Positions 1 to 13,022 are shown, counted from the stretch's first letter. The stretch: DNA of 64,000 nucleotides from Lotus japonicus (GCF_012489685.1 NC_080043.1:61869920-61933919), one strand, 5' to 3'. Numbers and translations: made by a program. Notes: generated by a model from the letters alone, not told the origin.

Positions 1-1186
1 ATTTAATAATACGAGAAATAGAGTGAATTCAGAGTGTGTGATAAAAAAAGGAGTTAATTATTAAGAGAATATTAATATTAGGTTGTTATTAATTTGTTAG
101 CACTTAGCATGAACTTAAAAATAATAACACTTGGTTACCAATCTGTTCGTTTGTTATAGTCATTTATAATGATGATAGATTTGTTTTATTTCAAACTTTT
201 TGTTATCTAAATTTTATTTTAAAAAATTAATAAGCTCTTCATGTAATCGATAACACCCACGAGCAGATAAACTTTTTGTTTCGTTTGCTTCCTCTTTATA
301 CACAATAAGCTCTATATAACACTGTGATCAAATCAATGAAAAGCAAATACAATTTCTTCTTCCAATTATAAGAAAAGTCCTATTTTTTTTATTTTTTTCA
401 ATTTCCGTCTTCCATTAGTTAACTTCAGATAACAAAACACAAGAGATATCAAAATTACAGATGCACAAAAGAGGGAGATGAGTCTTTTGGGAAGGAAGAG
501 AGAGAATGTATGTACCTGCACTTTGGAAGAACTGAAACAAGAGGAAGATGAGTTCTTTGAGAATGAAGAGAAACTGAAACAAGAGGAAGATGAGGGTTAT
601 CATTGAAGCATGTAAATACTGCAACAACAAGAAGAAGAGTTCCAGTTTTTTACCTTCAAAACCAGAAGAATTGGAGGATTTCACATAGGGAGAAGAAGGA
701 GAAAACCTCTGAAGAAGAGAAGTGGAATACGTGTTGTGCGTTGGAGTCATCCTGCACTGCACCACTGTAACCAAAACCACCATGCTATGAAGTCATCCTC
801 AAAAACCCCCAACTTTCCCTATCACCACAGTCAGAAAGGGAGAAGGGGAAACAAGGCACTCCAGCCAGCGCCGCCGTTATCGAGACTCCTCCTCCGCCGG
901 AACCGCCGTCGTCTTTCTTCTTCCTCATCACTGTTTCTCTCTGCTCCGTTCTTTCTCTCTGTTTCACCCACACTCTAGAGACTAGAATGATCCATTAAGT
1001 TATGTTTTAATCCCTATCTCTTAATTAGTATTATTTTACTTTCTTTCCTTTTCTGGGCTTAATATAGTTTATTTTGTTTGACACCAAGTGTTCAAAAGGT
1101 TAATAATAAAAACACAAGGTCCAGCCCATTCGCCCAGTATGCTTTCATCTGGTTTTGATTTTTTCTTCTTATAATCATGATAGTAA
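1..1186. other. AT-rich left flank, no convincing gene
   Basis: The flank outside Gypsy1 is AT-rich and has no reading frame with recognisable protein features. The one notable stretch is about 631-739, repeated almost identically at about 32477-32582 on the far side of Gypsy1. In both copies the same + strand frame reads KSSSFLPSKPEELEDFT and then a stop (686-688 here, 32532-32534 there). That may be the last exon of a duplicated host gene, but I do not recognise the protein. The longer open frames at 415-783 (minus) and 736-978 (plus) are low-complexity and look incidental. Confidence 0.5.
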
Positions 1187-1191
1187 CTAGT

Positions 1192-2004
1192 TGTTGAGCT
1201 GAAATTTCTAACTCTGAACATATCGACACTGGTGTTAGGAGGATGATTCCTCGATAGGAAGGACCATGATGAAGCTCGAGGCGCATTAGGCAACGCTCCC
1301 CCAAAGTCAAGGAAGTCGAGGAAAATTCGACAAACCGACAAACTCGACGAAGGAGGCAGTTACCAAGTAGTGGGCAATTATCAGCACGTGTGCATACCCA
1401 CGATGCCACCAATGGCGGTGGTTACCCACGACTCAAGGCTACCCACGTCGCAAACAAACCAATTAAAGTCACGTGCGCAAAGCCACCGGCTAAACGTGGG
1501 GTAAGGCGCCAAAATTCAAACCCACGAAGCCATCACGCATTGAAGAAAAACCGCCAAGAACGTGGAGGAAGAAACAACACTATAAATAGAAGAAGCAGCA
1601 GCAGGGAAAAAAGGTTCCCAACTCAAACTCTGAAAATTCACCAAAAAGCTCTAAATGTCCGCATCAATGAGACTTAAGGAGCAAGACGTGATGATGGAGG
1701 AGTATGTTGCAGAACCAACACTTTAGTTTTTTGTATTAAGCTTGTTAACTTCCAGTTCCTTTATGCACTTTCCTGTCGAAATCCACATTTCTTCTAGCTT
1801 TTGTGTTATTTTGATGTATGTGACTTCTTTGTAATTGACCCGTGCTTAATGAAATCCAGTTCCATTTGAACCGATTCGTTGTTGTCGAAAAACACTCACG
1901 CACACACAACACTTTGGCAAGACGTTTTCTCAAAAGGGCCCTGAATCTAAACTTCCTTTAGTCGAACTAAGAGGATATTTGTTTACCAAAAATCAGCGTA
2001 AACA
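1192..2004 (+). repeat. Gypsy1 5' LTR
   Basis: This 813-bp direct repeat matches 30238-31050 with 7 substitutions and no length change. It begins TGTTGAGC and ends GTAAACA, the usual TG...CA ends. A TATA box (TATAAATA) lies at 1581-1588, which puts the transcript start near 1610. The segment upstream of it contains CACGTG at 1385-1390 and 1470-1475 (G-box cores) and several related ACGTG motifs. These could make the LTR promoter responsive to light or abscisic acid, but that is inference only. Confidence 0.95.
1581..1588 (+). promoter_or_regulatory. TATA box of Gypsy1 5' LTR
   Basis: TATAAATA in an ACTATAAATAGAAG context inside the LTR, and present identically in the 3' LTR at 30627-30634. 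It is the probable core promoter of the genomic transcript. Confidence 0.75.
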
Positions 2005-2006
2005 AT

Positions 2007-2024
2007 TGGCACGCCCAGTGGGAC
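2007..2024 (+). other. Gypsy1 primer-binding site
   Basis: TGGCACGCCCAGTGGGAC begins two bases after the 5' LTR. It starts with TGG, as expected for pairing with the 3' CCA end of a tRNA. I cannot name the tRNA without a tRNA set to compare. Confidence 0.7.
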
Positions 2025-3313
2025 CGTTTTTGTGAAAACTAAGTTTTACAGAAGCGTTTTGTGTGTTTGGTTTATTGCATGCTATTTGGTATTTGTTACT
2101 TGCCTTGATTGTGATTTATATGCACCTGAGAAGTGGTAAGACTATAAGTATGGCAAGCAATCGAGGAAGAACTTCCCCCCAAGGGTCTAACGTGGGCAAT
2201 CAGGGTAGCCCCGGGGGAAGTAGCGGTAATAATAATGAAGAAGTGTCTACTGGGATAGGACCTGGCACCACTATGCCAACCCAGAACGTGGCAATCTCTG
2301 CAGTTGCAGAAATGCCTGTATCTACATCAGTGCAGGCACAAATTGTTTCAACTATTACGAGAGGAGACATGCCTTATGGTATGCCTATGTCTGTAATGCA
2401 AGGCATACAGGGCACATATTCGACATTCCCCGAGAATGTTCCTCCATTTAGCATACCCCCCTTTGGGGCAAATGGAACAATGTTGAACTTAGGGAGTCAA
2501 GTCAGCCCTCCTGGCCCTATCCCTGGGTCCAGTTCACAGATTTATTTGTCTACAGGTATGAACACTGGTTCACTTCAAGCCATTAGGCAGCAAGTAGATG
2601 ATAGTAACCATGAAATGGTTAACATGCTATCTCGACAGATAGGTGAACTAATTAACCCTGTGCTCCAAAATAGTAATGCCAATAATCAGCATTTGGCACG
2701 TCAGATGGATCGATTGGCTACAGCCCTAGGGGCACCAGTCGAAATTCAGCCAGCACCGGGGGTTAACCAAATCCCATTGCCTAACCATATCCCCGCCCCT
2801 GTGCGCTATCAGGCGCCACAACACCAGGATATGGGGGCAAACCCTTTGTTTAGGGGAAACGAGGCAGTACAGCCACCATTGCAAAATGTGTATATGGTAA
2901 ACAGGGAAGAGCACGCTGATGGCGTACTAGAAAGAATTCGACACCAGAATGCTGGGGGGCAACAAAATGTTGCTGCTGTAGTGGAACAATTGTTGAACCA
3001 GCATGGCTTCAACGTAGGTTTCGCGAATAGGCCCCATTTTGTGTCGGCCTTTACAGAAGAAGTTCTCGAATCAGAACTTCCTCGAGGCTGGAAGGTCCCT
3101 AAATTCACTAAGTTTTCTGGGGATTCAGGAGAGTCCACTGTAGAACATATAGCCAGGTACCAAATCGAGGCAGGGGATTTAGCCATCAATGAAAATTTAA
3201 AAATGAAGTACTTTCCGAGTTCTTTAACCAAGAACGCGTTCACCTGGTTCACCACCCTCGCCCCGAGGTCAGTCCATACGTGGGCCCAATTGGAAAGAAT
3301 TTTTCATGAACAG

Positions 3314-6300
3314 TGTAACACCCCGATTTCGGTGGCGTCACTTTAGTAACCAAAAGAAAAACTTAATGCGGAAAAACGTAAATATTTTTTTTCGATAATA
3401 ACTAAGACAAGACTGAAATAGATAAAACCCAAATGCGAAAAATAACATAACTAATATACATTATATATAAGAGTCCCCGCTGTAAGTAGCAACCTCGTCA
3501 CGAGTAACCTCCAGTGACGGAAAGAAGAAGCATGTAACGCCCGTAGGCAAAAAGTACAGACCAAAGTAGAGGTGAAGTGTCCGCAACACAAACCTCAAAA
3601 ACGAGAATAAGTTAGCCCAATCGGCCTGAAACAAGACCTCCTAAGTCCAACCAACTCTCTGTGATTCCCGTAAGAAACCACACAAAAAGCTATAGGTGGG
3701 AAACTACCCTGTCCCCAAAGAAATAAATGATGTTCAGAGCTAAGACTCTACTCCTACACTAATCCCATCTCGAGGAGCTCACACTAACACTCAATCCTAC
3801 ATGCTAGCATGATCGTCGTCCGAATTCAAAATCCAGAACGACCTAGTCTATGTACACCATCCGTCCTCCTCTCGCTACCGCGATGCGCTCCGGTTCGAGC
3901 ATCTCAACCCTAGTTTCCCCCGAAGGGTGAACCGTCGTGAACCAGCCCGCCAAAGACATCTGACAAAAGGGCGTTTGTCCGCCAAAGCACACACAGAAGA
4001 CGCGAGGGTCAACTCCAAAGAATTATGTAAATAATAGCATCGATAGATACAAATAATAGAATAGCCACTTAGGCTTATAGCTAGGGATAACATCCTAGGG
4101 TTGCATATTCCATAATGAATGTAACGACAGTAATAACAAATAGCATGCATCAAATAGAATTATCAATTATCAATCACACTCAGCAACTAAGTCAGTATGC
4201 ATGTTGCATGAAATGATATGACGGTTAACCCAGTTAACCAAATGCATTCCGGAAACGGATGGACATCAAACGGATCAGCCCTAACACCAGCCACGGTGGG
4301 ACCATTTCGGCCCGCGTGCCTCTTACTCCAACAACAGCGGTAGTCAGATCAGCAGTAAACCCGTAGGTCTGCCATTTCGGTCTGCTACAAGAGTCGTCTA
4401 CAAACGCTCTTACACGACATTCCGGGTCTTATGACCATTTTGGAAACCGACGAGGTCCAGAGTACGTCCTGTGTTAATACCTCATTAATGTTGCATGAAT
4501 GCAGGATGATTAGTCAAACAACGTCTCCGAATCTCACTCGACACGTCGCCACGTGTTCTAGCTAAATTAATGTCTTTAAAAGCTTACCCTAAGGTAACAG
4601 TCGATTCTGCGACAAAAGACACTTCTTCACAACAACACATAACTCATGATGATCTCCAAATCATCCGACTCATCTCAATCCGATGGTCAAAACTGCTCAA
4701 CGAGCAAGAGTATCAACATACTCGGAAACTATCAATTTCCCGGACTTATCCCCAGGATAGCCCAACAACACAGCTGCTCCAACAGCACAAGAGTATCCCG
4801 CATTCACAAGGTCTCACGCCTCAGTGAAGCTTCATGCTGTTCACGAGGTCTCACGCCTCAGTGAAGATCCATGCTTTCCACAAGGTCTCACGCCTCAGTG
4901 GAGTATTACGCATTCACAAGGTCTCACGCCTCAGTGAAGCTTCTCGGCTCATCCCTTGGATGGCTAAACAAACTGCTCCCAGAGCACAAGAGTATCAACA
5001 TACTCACAACTTCTTAACATTCTCAACACTTGGGATCCGACGACACTTCTCGCTTTCCACAACTAAGATTTGCATCCAAAGCTTCCTTTCGAGTTTATAA
5101 ACATTGTTGAAGATTTAGAGGTTGTTTAATGTCTTATGAATTTTCTTTACAAAATAATATCCTTTTAGTCTTATCGCAATTCTTATAAGTTCCCGGGATC
5201 TACTAATCCCCAAATGACTCCAGAGAATGTCTCGATCCATCAAAACCATAACAAGGCCCGAACTCCGTTCGTCCCGTCAAACTTTCTCAAAACTCTCAAA
5301 ATAAAATCGGCATGACCTGCCCGCTATTCTCACCACTCAGAATCTCAGATTTCATTGCAAAAGCATAATTAACTCAGCACAATCAACCAACATGTCATAT
5401 ATCAACGTATTATGCAATAACCACGTAGCACTTAGCATATAAGGCATGCATCACACATCCTAAATTACCCACTTAGCACTTAGCATGAAGTTCAATCTCA
5501 AAAGCATTCAGTAGATGAATCATCTACATTGTCAGCCGAAGCCTCAGAAAACGTTTTTCCAATCAAACACAAACAAGTGCATAAACAGTAAACAATGTCG
5601 AAAGCATCGACCCTAAGCATTAACTATAGATTCAGTGAGTAGCCCTCACCTGAAGATTCTCCAGGATGGTCTTCTAGCTCTTCCTCACAAGCAAAGCCTT
5701 GCTCCTCTAGGAATTCCTCAAAATCACCTTTAGAGCAAAACCACAGAAATACTATCAGAATCTATCGGAAACTAAGCTATCAATGCTCACTAAGGTTACC
5801 CAAAGTAATACATACTCCGAGGTACGATAATCTAGCGCGAAAGGACAAGTTTTCGAAAAAGGAATTTTCCTCCTCCTCCCCTATAGGGCTCGACCACTTT
5901 TGGTAATTGTAGGGTTCGATTTTTCTTCGATCAAACTTGGTTCCTATGCTTTCATTAGCCGTAACTAAGGGTATTCTAAACTCGGAAAAATTATCGGATC
6001 AAAAACTGTCGCAGGGGTATTTTGGTCATGATTTTTAACTTAGAATTTCAAAACTGAAATCCCAAAAAGAAAATTTGACAGGAACGTCACCAACGACGTT
6101 TATGACAACTAATCCTACTAGCACTAAGCTAAGGCGATAGTTTTCAGCCCAAAGGTTGAAGCTTTACTCCAAAAATGGGTATTTAAGGCATAAATTGATT
6201 CCGGCGGAATTTCGGCGACATAACGGAAAAACTAATCCGGCAGAAGTGATCTTGGGCATGTAAGGAAGATGTTTAGAATCAAAAATGAAATATTCAAGAT

Positions 6301-6923
6301 AGTTTTGCAAAAACCTCAAAACTATCAGCTCAGAAAAGTCTACAGAAAAGCTATGGAAAAAGCGATCAGAGGTAAGGATTAGCGACTATACCTCGAAACC
6401 TTGAAGTAGCAACTGATTAATCGACGATCAAGCAAGGATTGAACAAAAGCTCTTCTTCCTTCCTCTTCAATGGAGCTCGCGGATTTGGGAGAGAAATGGA
6501 GGAGTTTTTGTAATTTTTCTCACCTTTCTTGCTATATATAGAGGTTGGCAAAACGCGGTAAAATGAAAGTTTCGCGAATCTGATTTTTCCGGCTTCATTC
6601 TCCATGAATTCTAAGATATGTTTTGGCGAAAGAATTCCAAAACTAAAATGAGGTCTCCTTGTATTTTTGGCAACTAATGCATAGTCGGTGTAAAACTATT
6701 TTACCCGATAAGTTGCTTTTTGCATCGGATGTCGGAATAGAAAACTTCCTTCTGAAGAAAGATTGAAATCATCAAGAGAAATGGGTGTACGCGTGTAGAA
6801 TCTTTATTTGAAGCTCTGAATAGAAAAAGAAGTTTATTCATTAAAAAGAAGTTTATTTGAACCCTAATCGTGAATAAGAAGTTTATTCACTTAGCATAAG
6901 CTCAAAAAAACTTGGGTCTTACA
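3314..6923 (+). mobile_element. Solo LTR A (3,610 bp) in Gypsy1 gag
   Basis: It begins TGTAACACCCCG and ends GGGTCTTACA, with the target duplication AACAG at 3309-3313 and 6924-6928. It has no gag or pol, so it is probably a solo LTR left by recombination between two LTRs of a longer element. TGTAACACCCC...TTACA ends with 3-4 kb LTRs are typical of chromoviruses (Tekay/Del type), which is inference here. A TATA-like TATATATAG lies at 6533-6541, close to the right end, implying a very long U3. Four copies of a 37-bp repeat lie at 4805-4945. Open frames inside (for example 4570-4827) come from repeats and are not genes. Confidence 0.9.
4805..4945 (+). repeat. Four tandem 36-37 bp repeats inside solo LTR A
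   Basis: The core GGTCTCACGCCTCAGTG recurs at 4810, 4847, 4884 and 4920, each preceded by a CACAAG or CACGAG variant and usually followed by AAG. The spacing of 37, 37 and 36 bp marks a small tandem array within the LTR. Confidence 0.9.
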
Positions 6924-9382
6924 AACAGTTCTTTAGGGGAGAGTGCAAGGTGAGTCTGAAAGATCTGGCTAGTGTCAAAAGAAAGCCAGCAGAGTCCATT
7001 GATGATTATCTAAATAGGTTTAGAATGCTTAAATCTCGATGTTTCACTCATGTCCCTGAACACGAGTTAGTGGTTTTAGCCGCTGGTGGTCTAGAGTATT
7101 CCATTAGAAAGAAAATCGATACTCAGTATATTCGAGATATGTCCCTACTCGCAGACAGAGTGAGACACATCGAATTACTAAAAGCTGAAAAGTCCGAAGA
7201 AAGGGCCAAGACTACTAAGTGGCCAAAGAAGGAAAAAGTAGCGTACATAGACACTGACCCGGTGTGTCAAAGTCCACGTGTTTATCGAGAAGTCCCTACA
7301 GACGTCGACATAAATGATGTCAATCTGGCTGAACTCCAGCCAGGCGATCCTTATGTTTGTAAGGCATTAAAACCATATGAAAACAAACTTGGGGAAGAAA
7401 GCCCGAAGAACACAATTCCTGCACTAAAAACTTATACTTTTGATGTAACCAAATGTGATGCAATTTATGATATACTTGTGTCTGATGGTTTGCTTGTGGT
7501 CCCTAAAGACCAAAAGCTTCCTTCTCCTGAACAAAGGAAAGGGAAGAAATACTGCAAGTATCACAACTTTTTTGGTCATTGGACCTCACAGTGTGTTCGT
7601 TTCAGGGACCTTGTGCAGGGGGCATTGGATTCAGGAAGACTCAAGTATGATGAAAAAGCCAAAGGCCAAATGAAGATCGACTCTAACCCATTGCAGATAG
7701 CTGAGGCCAACTATGTAGAGCCTTTCTACATTGGAATGGTCGACATTTCCGAAAAGCTAGGTCTGGGCTTGACACTTGGAGAGGCAAAGGAAGAAAACAT
7801 TGCTGTCAAAGAGCCAGAGGTCGAGAAAGAGGTGAGCTTAGAGGAGGTTTACCCCAAGGCTGGAGAAACTCTTGTCGAGTTTCTATCCCGGAGCAAAGAT
7901 GGCGAGAAAGAAGTCATGCTGTGCCCTCGATGCAGCGCCGTGTTCGACAAATCTGCAGCCAAGGCCTACCAAGATTCGGAAATGAAAAGACATTATCAAG
8001 ACAAAGTGCCTGTGTCTAGGAGGTTGAAATATCCCCATGAGGAGTGGGTTGAAAGAGGCCAGGAACTCGATGGCCACAGAGGCCAGAAGTCGAGGAATAA
8101 AGACAAGACTTACGTCCCTGATGCTGGGTTGCCAAAAAACCAATGGTTCAGGCCAGCACCTCCAAGGCCAAAACAACACCAGAAGTGGCAGAAAATCGAC
8201 CTGGGCCAGGGATCCTCTTACATCAACAATTCCCGTGTGTCGCGAAGCTACTCCTATGGTTCTGGGAACTACTATGCTCCTGAACAAATGACCAGAACTC
8301 AGTTCAGACGTTTCCTGAGGAAAAGGAAAGCTGAAATAGAAAGAGGTGGCAAGTTCCGTTCACTATGGGACATAAAGCCAGAAGACAACCCTCGTAATGA
8401 ACCTAGTGTGGCGTCGATTATCAACCAGCTAGACCACGCCATTAAACAAGGAACAATTGTGCCACCAAACCCGGCCAAAGAAAAAGGGAAAGAGACTGTT
8501 GAAGATGAGGATGAAGACATGCTCGAAGATTTCGACGACAGTGATGGAGAAGACCTCAACATCATTTGCATAGTTTCTATCTTACCTGCTGAATTCGACA
8601 GAATCTCAGAGGTTACAGAAAGCGAAGAAGATTACTATGTCGAGGAAGAACCAGATGACAATCCTTTATGTTATTATGTGATGCAGAGAGGGTCTGTCGA
8701 GGATGAGAGAGCTATTTTCCAGAGGCCAACTGAGCAAATGAAGAGCCATTTGAAACCTTTATTTGTTTGGGCTAAAGTCGAAGAGAAAGGAGTTAACAAA
8801 GTCCTTGTCGACGGAGGAGCCGCAATCAACCTGATGCCTGGGTTTATGCTCAAAAAGTTGGGTAAAACTGAAGCAGACCTAATCCCACATGAAATGGTAC
8901 TTTCTGATTATGAAGGAAAGACAGGTTCTTCCCTGGGGGCAATCATGTTGAATATAACTGTAGGAACGGTGGCCCGCTCCACATTGTTCATTGTGGTTCC
9001 TTCAAAGGCCAATTACAATTTGCTGCTGGGAAGAGAATGGATTCATGGCGTGGGAGCAGTGCCCTCGACTTTGCACCAACGTATATCCATTTGGAAATCT
9101 GATGGGGTCGTCGAAAACGTACAAGCAGATCAAAGCTACTACTTAGCAGAGACAGGCTACGTTGGTAAAAAGAATTTCGAAAAGAGCCTAGCCACCATAG
9201 CTCCTTTGGACACAGTGGCTAATCAATATTTCAATCCCTACTCAGAGTACTCAATGACATTGGATCTCATCCGGGGTCTAAACCTCAATGAAGCTGGCAA
9301 ACCTGATGCCATGAGTGGATGGCACAGGGATGAAGAAAAAGATGCCACTACTGAGTGGCAAACCAGTGGTAAAGATGATTAA

Positions 9383-9772
9383 TTCGAGCATGGCTCGAAT
9401 TTCGGCTTACGCAGCCGAAAACAAAATAAGAACGGCCTTGGAGGCCGAAAGAATGGCCAAAGAAATGGCTATTGACGAAGCTAATGTCTCAATCCTGCCT
9501 GTCGAGTTGACACCTCAGGATGAGATAACAACGAATAAGGATAACACGCGTTTGGAAGAAGACGAGCAGAGTGTCGAGGAATTCGAAGATCTCCGTAATT
9601 TGAGGCTGGATTGCATCTATGATGATAGCCCATTGGGTTTCGAGAAGCAAGCGATCGACATTTCCAAGAAAATGGAAGCTCAGGACCCTTTGGAAGAAGT
9701 GGACTTGGGTGATGGCTCAGAAAAAGGCCAACATATATCAGTGCTCTTATTGACCCAGAGTTAAAGCATAGG
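9383..9772 (+). pseudogene. Gypsy1 protease-RT linker in a shifted frame
   Basis: The frame change lies somewhere in 9315-9382. The polyprotein then continues in the next frame (ARISAYAAENK, then an acidic linker) to a stop at 9764. It must return to the RT frame near the A-run at 9721-9725. One more A there would read through in the 9773 frame, into the sequence directly upstream of the RT Met. I read these as two small frame lesions. Programmed recoding, or an Ogre-like intron between protease and RT, is possible, but I see no convincing splice pair. Confidence 0.55.
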
Positions 9773-12700
9773 ATGGTGAAATTACTCAAAGAATTCAAAG
9801 ACTGTTTCGCTTGGGATTATGATGAGATGCCAGGACTTAGTCGAGAACTGGTGGAATTGCAGTTACCCATCAAAGAAGACAAGAAACCAGTCAAGCAATT
9901 ACCTAGGAGGTTCCATCCAGACGTGTTAGTAAAAATCAAGGAAGAAATCGAAAGACTCCTCAAGTGCAAATTTATCAGAACAGCTCGATATGTGGATTGG
10001 TTAGCCAACGTGGTCCCAGTGATCAAGAAGAATGGAAAGATAAGGGTTTGTATCGACTTTCGTGATCTCAATGCCGCCACTCCAAAGGATGAGTATCACA
10101 TGCCTATTGCTGAGATGATGGTGGATTCCGCTGCTGGTCACGAATACTTAAGCTTGTCGGATGGTTATTCAGGCTACAACCAAATCTTCATAGCAGAAGA
10201 TGTGTCGAAGACAGCTTTTCGATGTCCTGGTGCCTTGGGGACATATGAGTGGGTGGTCATGCCATTTGGGTTGAAAAACGTTGGCGCGACCTACCAAAGG
10301 GTAATGAACACCATTTTTCATGATTTTATCGAAACTTTCATGCAGGTTTACATTGATGATATTGTGGTGAAATCCCCATCAAGGGATGACCATTTATCCC
10401 ATCTAAGGAAGTCCTTTGAGAGGATGAGGAAATATGGCTTAAAGATGAACCCCCTTAAATGTGCCTTTGGTGTTATTGCAGGTGATTTTTTGGGTTTTGT
10501 GGTGCATAAAAAGGGCATCGAGATCAACAAAAACAAGGCTAAAGCCATTCTCGACACAAGTCCACCAACCAGCAAGAAACAACTGCAATCGTTACTGGGA
10601 AAGATCAACTTCCTGAGGAGATTCATTGCCAACCTCAGCGAGAAGACTAAATCATTTTCCTCACTTCTTCGACTTAAAAAAGAAGATGTGTTCCGCTGGG
10701 AAGCAGAACATCAAAAAGCATTTGAGGAGCTCAAAGAGTACTTGTCCAACCCACCTGTGATGGCACCACCCATAGGAGGGAGGCCAATGAAGTTGTATAT
10801 CTCTGCCACAGATGAAACCATTGGAAGTATGTTAGCCCAAGAAGACGAGGATGGCAAAGAAAGAGCCATATTTTATTTAAGTAGGGTGTTAAATGACGCA
10901 GAAACTCGATACACTATGATCGAGAAATTGTGTTTATGCTTGTACTTCTCTTGTATAAAGCTGAAATATTATATAAAGCCAATCGATGTAATGGTTTTCT
11001 CGCATTATGATATAATAAAGCACATGTTATCCAAACCCATCTTGCACAGTCGAGTTGGTAAATGGGCTTTGGCCCTAACCGAATATTCACTAACTTATGC
11101 CCCATTAAAGGCAGTTAAGGGGCAGGCAATTGCTGACTTCTTGGCAGACCATACTTTGCCTAAAGAAATTGTAACTTATGTGGGCATCCAACCTTGGAAG
11201 CTATTTTTCGACGGTTCCAGCCATAAACATGGCACCAGAATCGGGATGTTCATAGTATCCCCAGGGGGCACCCCCACGAAATTCAAGTTTAGGATTAAGA
11301 GTAACTGCTCGAACAACGAGGCTGAGTATGAGGCATTAATATCAGGCCTCGAAATCCTGATAGCCCTTGGGGCAAAGAATGTTGTCGTAAAAGGAGATTC
11401 TGAGTTGGTAATAAAGAAACTTACCAAGGAATACAAATGCGTTAGTGAAAATCTAGCCAGATACTACACAAAAGCGAATAATTTGTTGGCCAAATTCGAC
11501 GAAGCCGGAATAGGCCATATCCCCATGATAAATAATCAAGAGGCCAATGAATTGGCACAAATCGCGTCAGGATACATGGTCGATAAATTTAGGCTAAAAG
11601 AGCTTATCGAGGTCAAAGAAAGACTAAACCCCTCCGACCTCGACATCCTGGTCATTAACAATATGACACCTAATGATTGGAGAAAGCCAATTGTCGATTA
11701 CTTGCAAAATCCTGTGGGCACTACAGACAGGAAGACAAAGTACAGGGCAATGAGCTATGTCGTCATGGGAAACGAGCTATTCAAGAAGAATGTCGACGGA
11801 ACACTACTGAAGTGTTTAAGCAAAGACGACGCGTTCATAGCGATCTCGGCTGTTCACGATGGTTTATGTGGTGCCCACCAGGCAGGAATCAAGATGAAGT
11901 GGATCCTATTTCGACAAGGGATGTATTGGCCTACCATCATGAAAGACTGCATGGAGTATGCCAAGGGGTGCCAAGATTTCCAGAAACATGCAAGGATACA
12001 ACATGTGCTAGCAAGTGAATTGCACTCAATCATTAAACTGTGGCCATTCAGGGGATGGGCTTTAGACCTAATTGGCGAGATTAACCCATGTTCTTCTAGG
12101 CAACATAAGTACATAATAGTGGCCATAGATTACTTTACCAAGTGGGTAGAAGCAATTCCTCTACAAAATGTTACCCAGGACACGGTGATCGATTTCATTC
12201 AGAATCACATAGTGTATCGTTTCGGGTTACCTGAGTCACTCACTACAGACCAAGGCACAGTCTTTGTAGGTCAAAAAGTGGCATCATTCGCAGAGTCTTG
12301 GGGTATAAAACTCCTAACCTCGACTCCTTATTATGCTCAAGCGAATGGCCAAGTAGAAGCGGCCAACAAAACATTAATCTCCTTGATTAAAAAACATGTT
12401 GGTCGAAAACCTAAAAGCTGGCATCAAACGTTGAGCCAAGTGCTTTGGGCTTACAGGAATTCACCTAAGGAAGCTACCGGAGCAACACCATTTCGACTAG
12501 CATACGGCCAAGAAGCAGTGTTACCAGCAGAAGTATATTTACAGTCATGTAGAATCCAAAGGCAAGAAGAAATTCCAAGTGAAGACTATTGGAATATGAT
12601 GCTTGATGAGTTAGTCGATCTCGACGAAGAGAGACTATTGGCATTGGATACCTTAACCAGGCAAAAAGATCGCATTGCTAGAGCTTATAATAAAAAGGTT

Positions 12701-12940
12701 AGAGTTAAATCTTTTATGCCCGGTGATTACGTATGGAAGGTTGTCTTACCAGTCGATAAAAGAGATAAACGTTACGGAAAGTGGGCTCCAAACTAGGAAG
12801 GCCCTTTCACAGTCGTGAAAGTACTTTTAAACAACGCTTATTCGATTAAGGAATTGGGAGGTCGAAATCGACAGATGACAATAAATGGCAAATACTTAAA
12901 AGCGTATAAGCCAACGTTGCATGAAATAAACATCGGATAA
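9773..12940 (+). pseudogene. pol: Gypsy1 pol: RT, two RNase H domains, integrase; one late stop
   Basis: Reverse transcriptase occupies about residues 1-300 (FRDLNAATPKDEY; catalytic YIDD near residue 193). The gypsy RNase H follows near 335-440, then a second, archaeal-type RNase H starting at FFDGSS near residue 477, which is diagnostic of Tat elements. Integrase follows: a Zn-binding N-terminus near 695-740 and the DDE core with Asp in WALDLIG (about 763), Asp in TTDQG (about 825) and Glu in GQVEAANK (about 861). A TAG at 12794-12796 ends the frame after GKWAPN, where Trp would fit. The same frame then stays open to TAA at 12938-12940, so the integrase tail is cut by a single nonsense change. 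The catalytic residues are present. Confidence 0.9.
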
Positions 12941-12978
12941 AGAGGTAAAAGAAAAATAAATTGCCAAAAATCGAATGT

Positions 12979-12984
12979 TTTATT
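12979..12984 (-). terminator. Polyadenylation signal for the small antisense gene of Gypsy1
   Basis: On the minus strand this reads AATAAA, 38 bases after the stop of the 161-residue antisense ORF. It lies just beyond the end of the convergent pol frame (12940). Confidence 0.5.
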
Positions 12985-13022
12985 AATTAAAATGAAGCAT
13001 TACAAATATGGAAAAAAAAGCT

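Larger units (their letters stand above)
2120..9382 (+). pseudogene. gag: Gypsy1 gag-protease ORF, split by solo LTR A
   Basis: The frame runs from 2063 to 3313, is cut by the insertion 3314-6923 plus its duplication, and resumes in the same phase at 6929, running to a stop at 9382. Met codons lie at 2063, 2120 (MHLRSGK) and 2150 (MASNRGR). 2120 is favoured because an LRSGK start is common in Tat gags. The second part begins with the end of the capsid-like gag domain, then has a zinc-knuckle-like CKYHNFFGHWTSQC near 7549-7590 and a second Cys pair (CPRC) near 7921. A retropepsin follows, with VLVDGGAAINL near 8803-8836 and LLLGREW near 9019-9040. A linker rich in Glu and Asp (about 8494-8554) precedes the protease. 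Gag forms the cytoplasmic particle and the protease cuts the polyprotein. Apart from the insertion the frame is open. Confidence 0.85.

Noticed and set aside
415..783. Open frame of 122 codons on the minus strand in the left flank
   Set aside because: Low-complexity Leu/Phe/Ser composition from A/G-rich DNA, no domain and no conserved neighbour.
4805..4945. Regular 37-bp spacing taken as a CRISPR-like repeat
   Set aside because: The units are contiguous variants of one sequence, with no unique spacers, inside an LTR bounded by a target duplication.
4570..5100. Overlapping + strand frames inside solo LTR A
   Set aside because: They run through the 37-bp tandem repeats (repeated HKVSRLS), lie in LTR sequence and show no protein family.
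9817..12126. Several minus-strand frames opposite Gypsy1 pol
   Set aside because: They mirror the codon pattern of the real pol gene and have no features of their own, unlike the antisense genes at 13023-17692.
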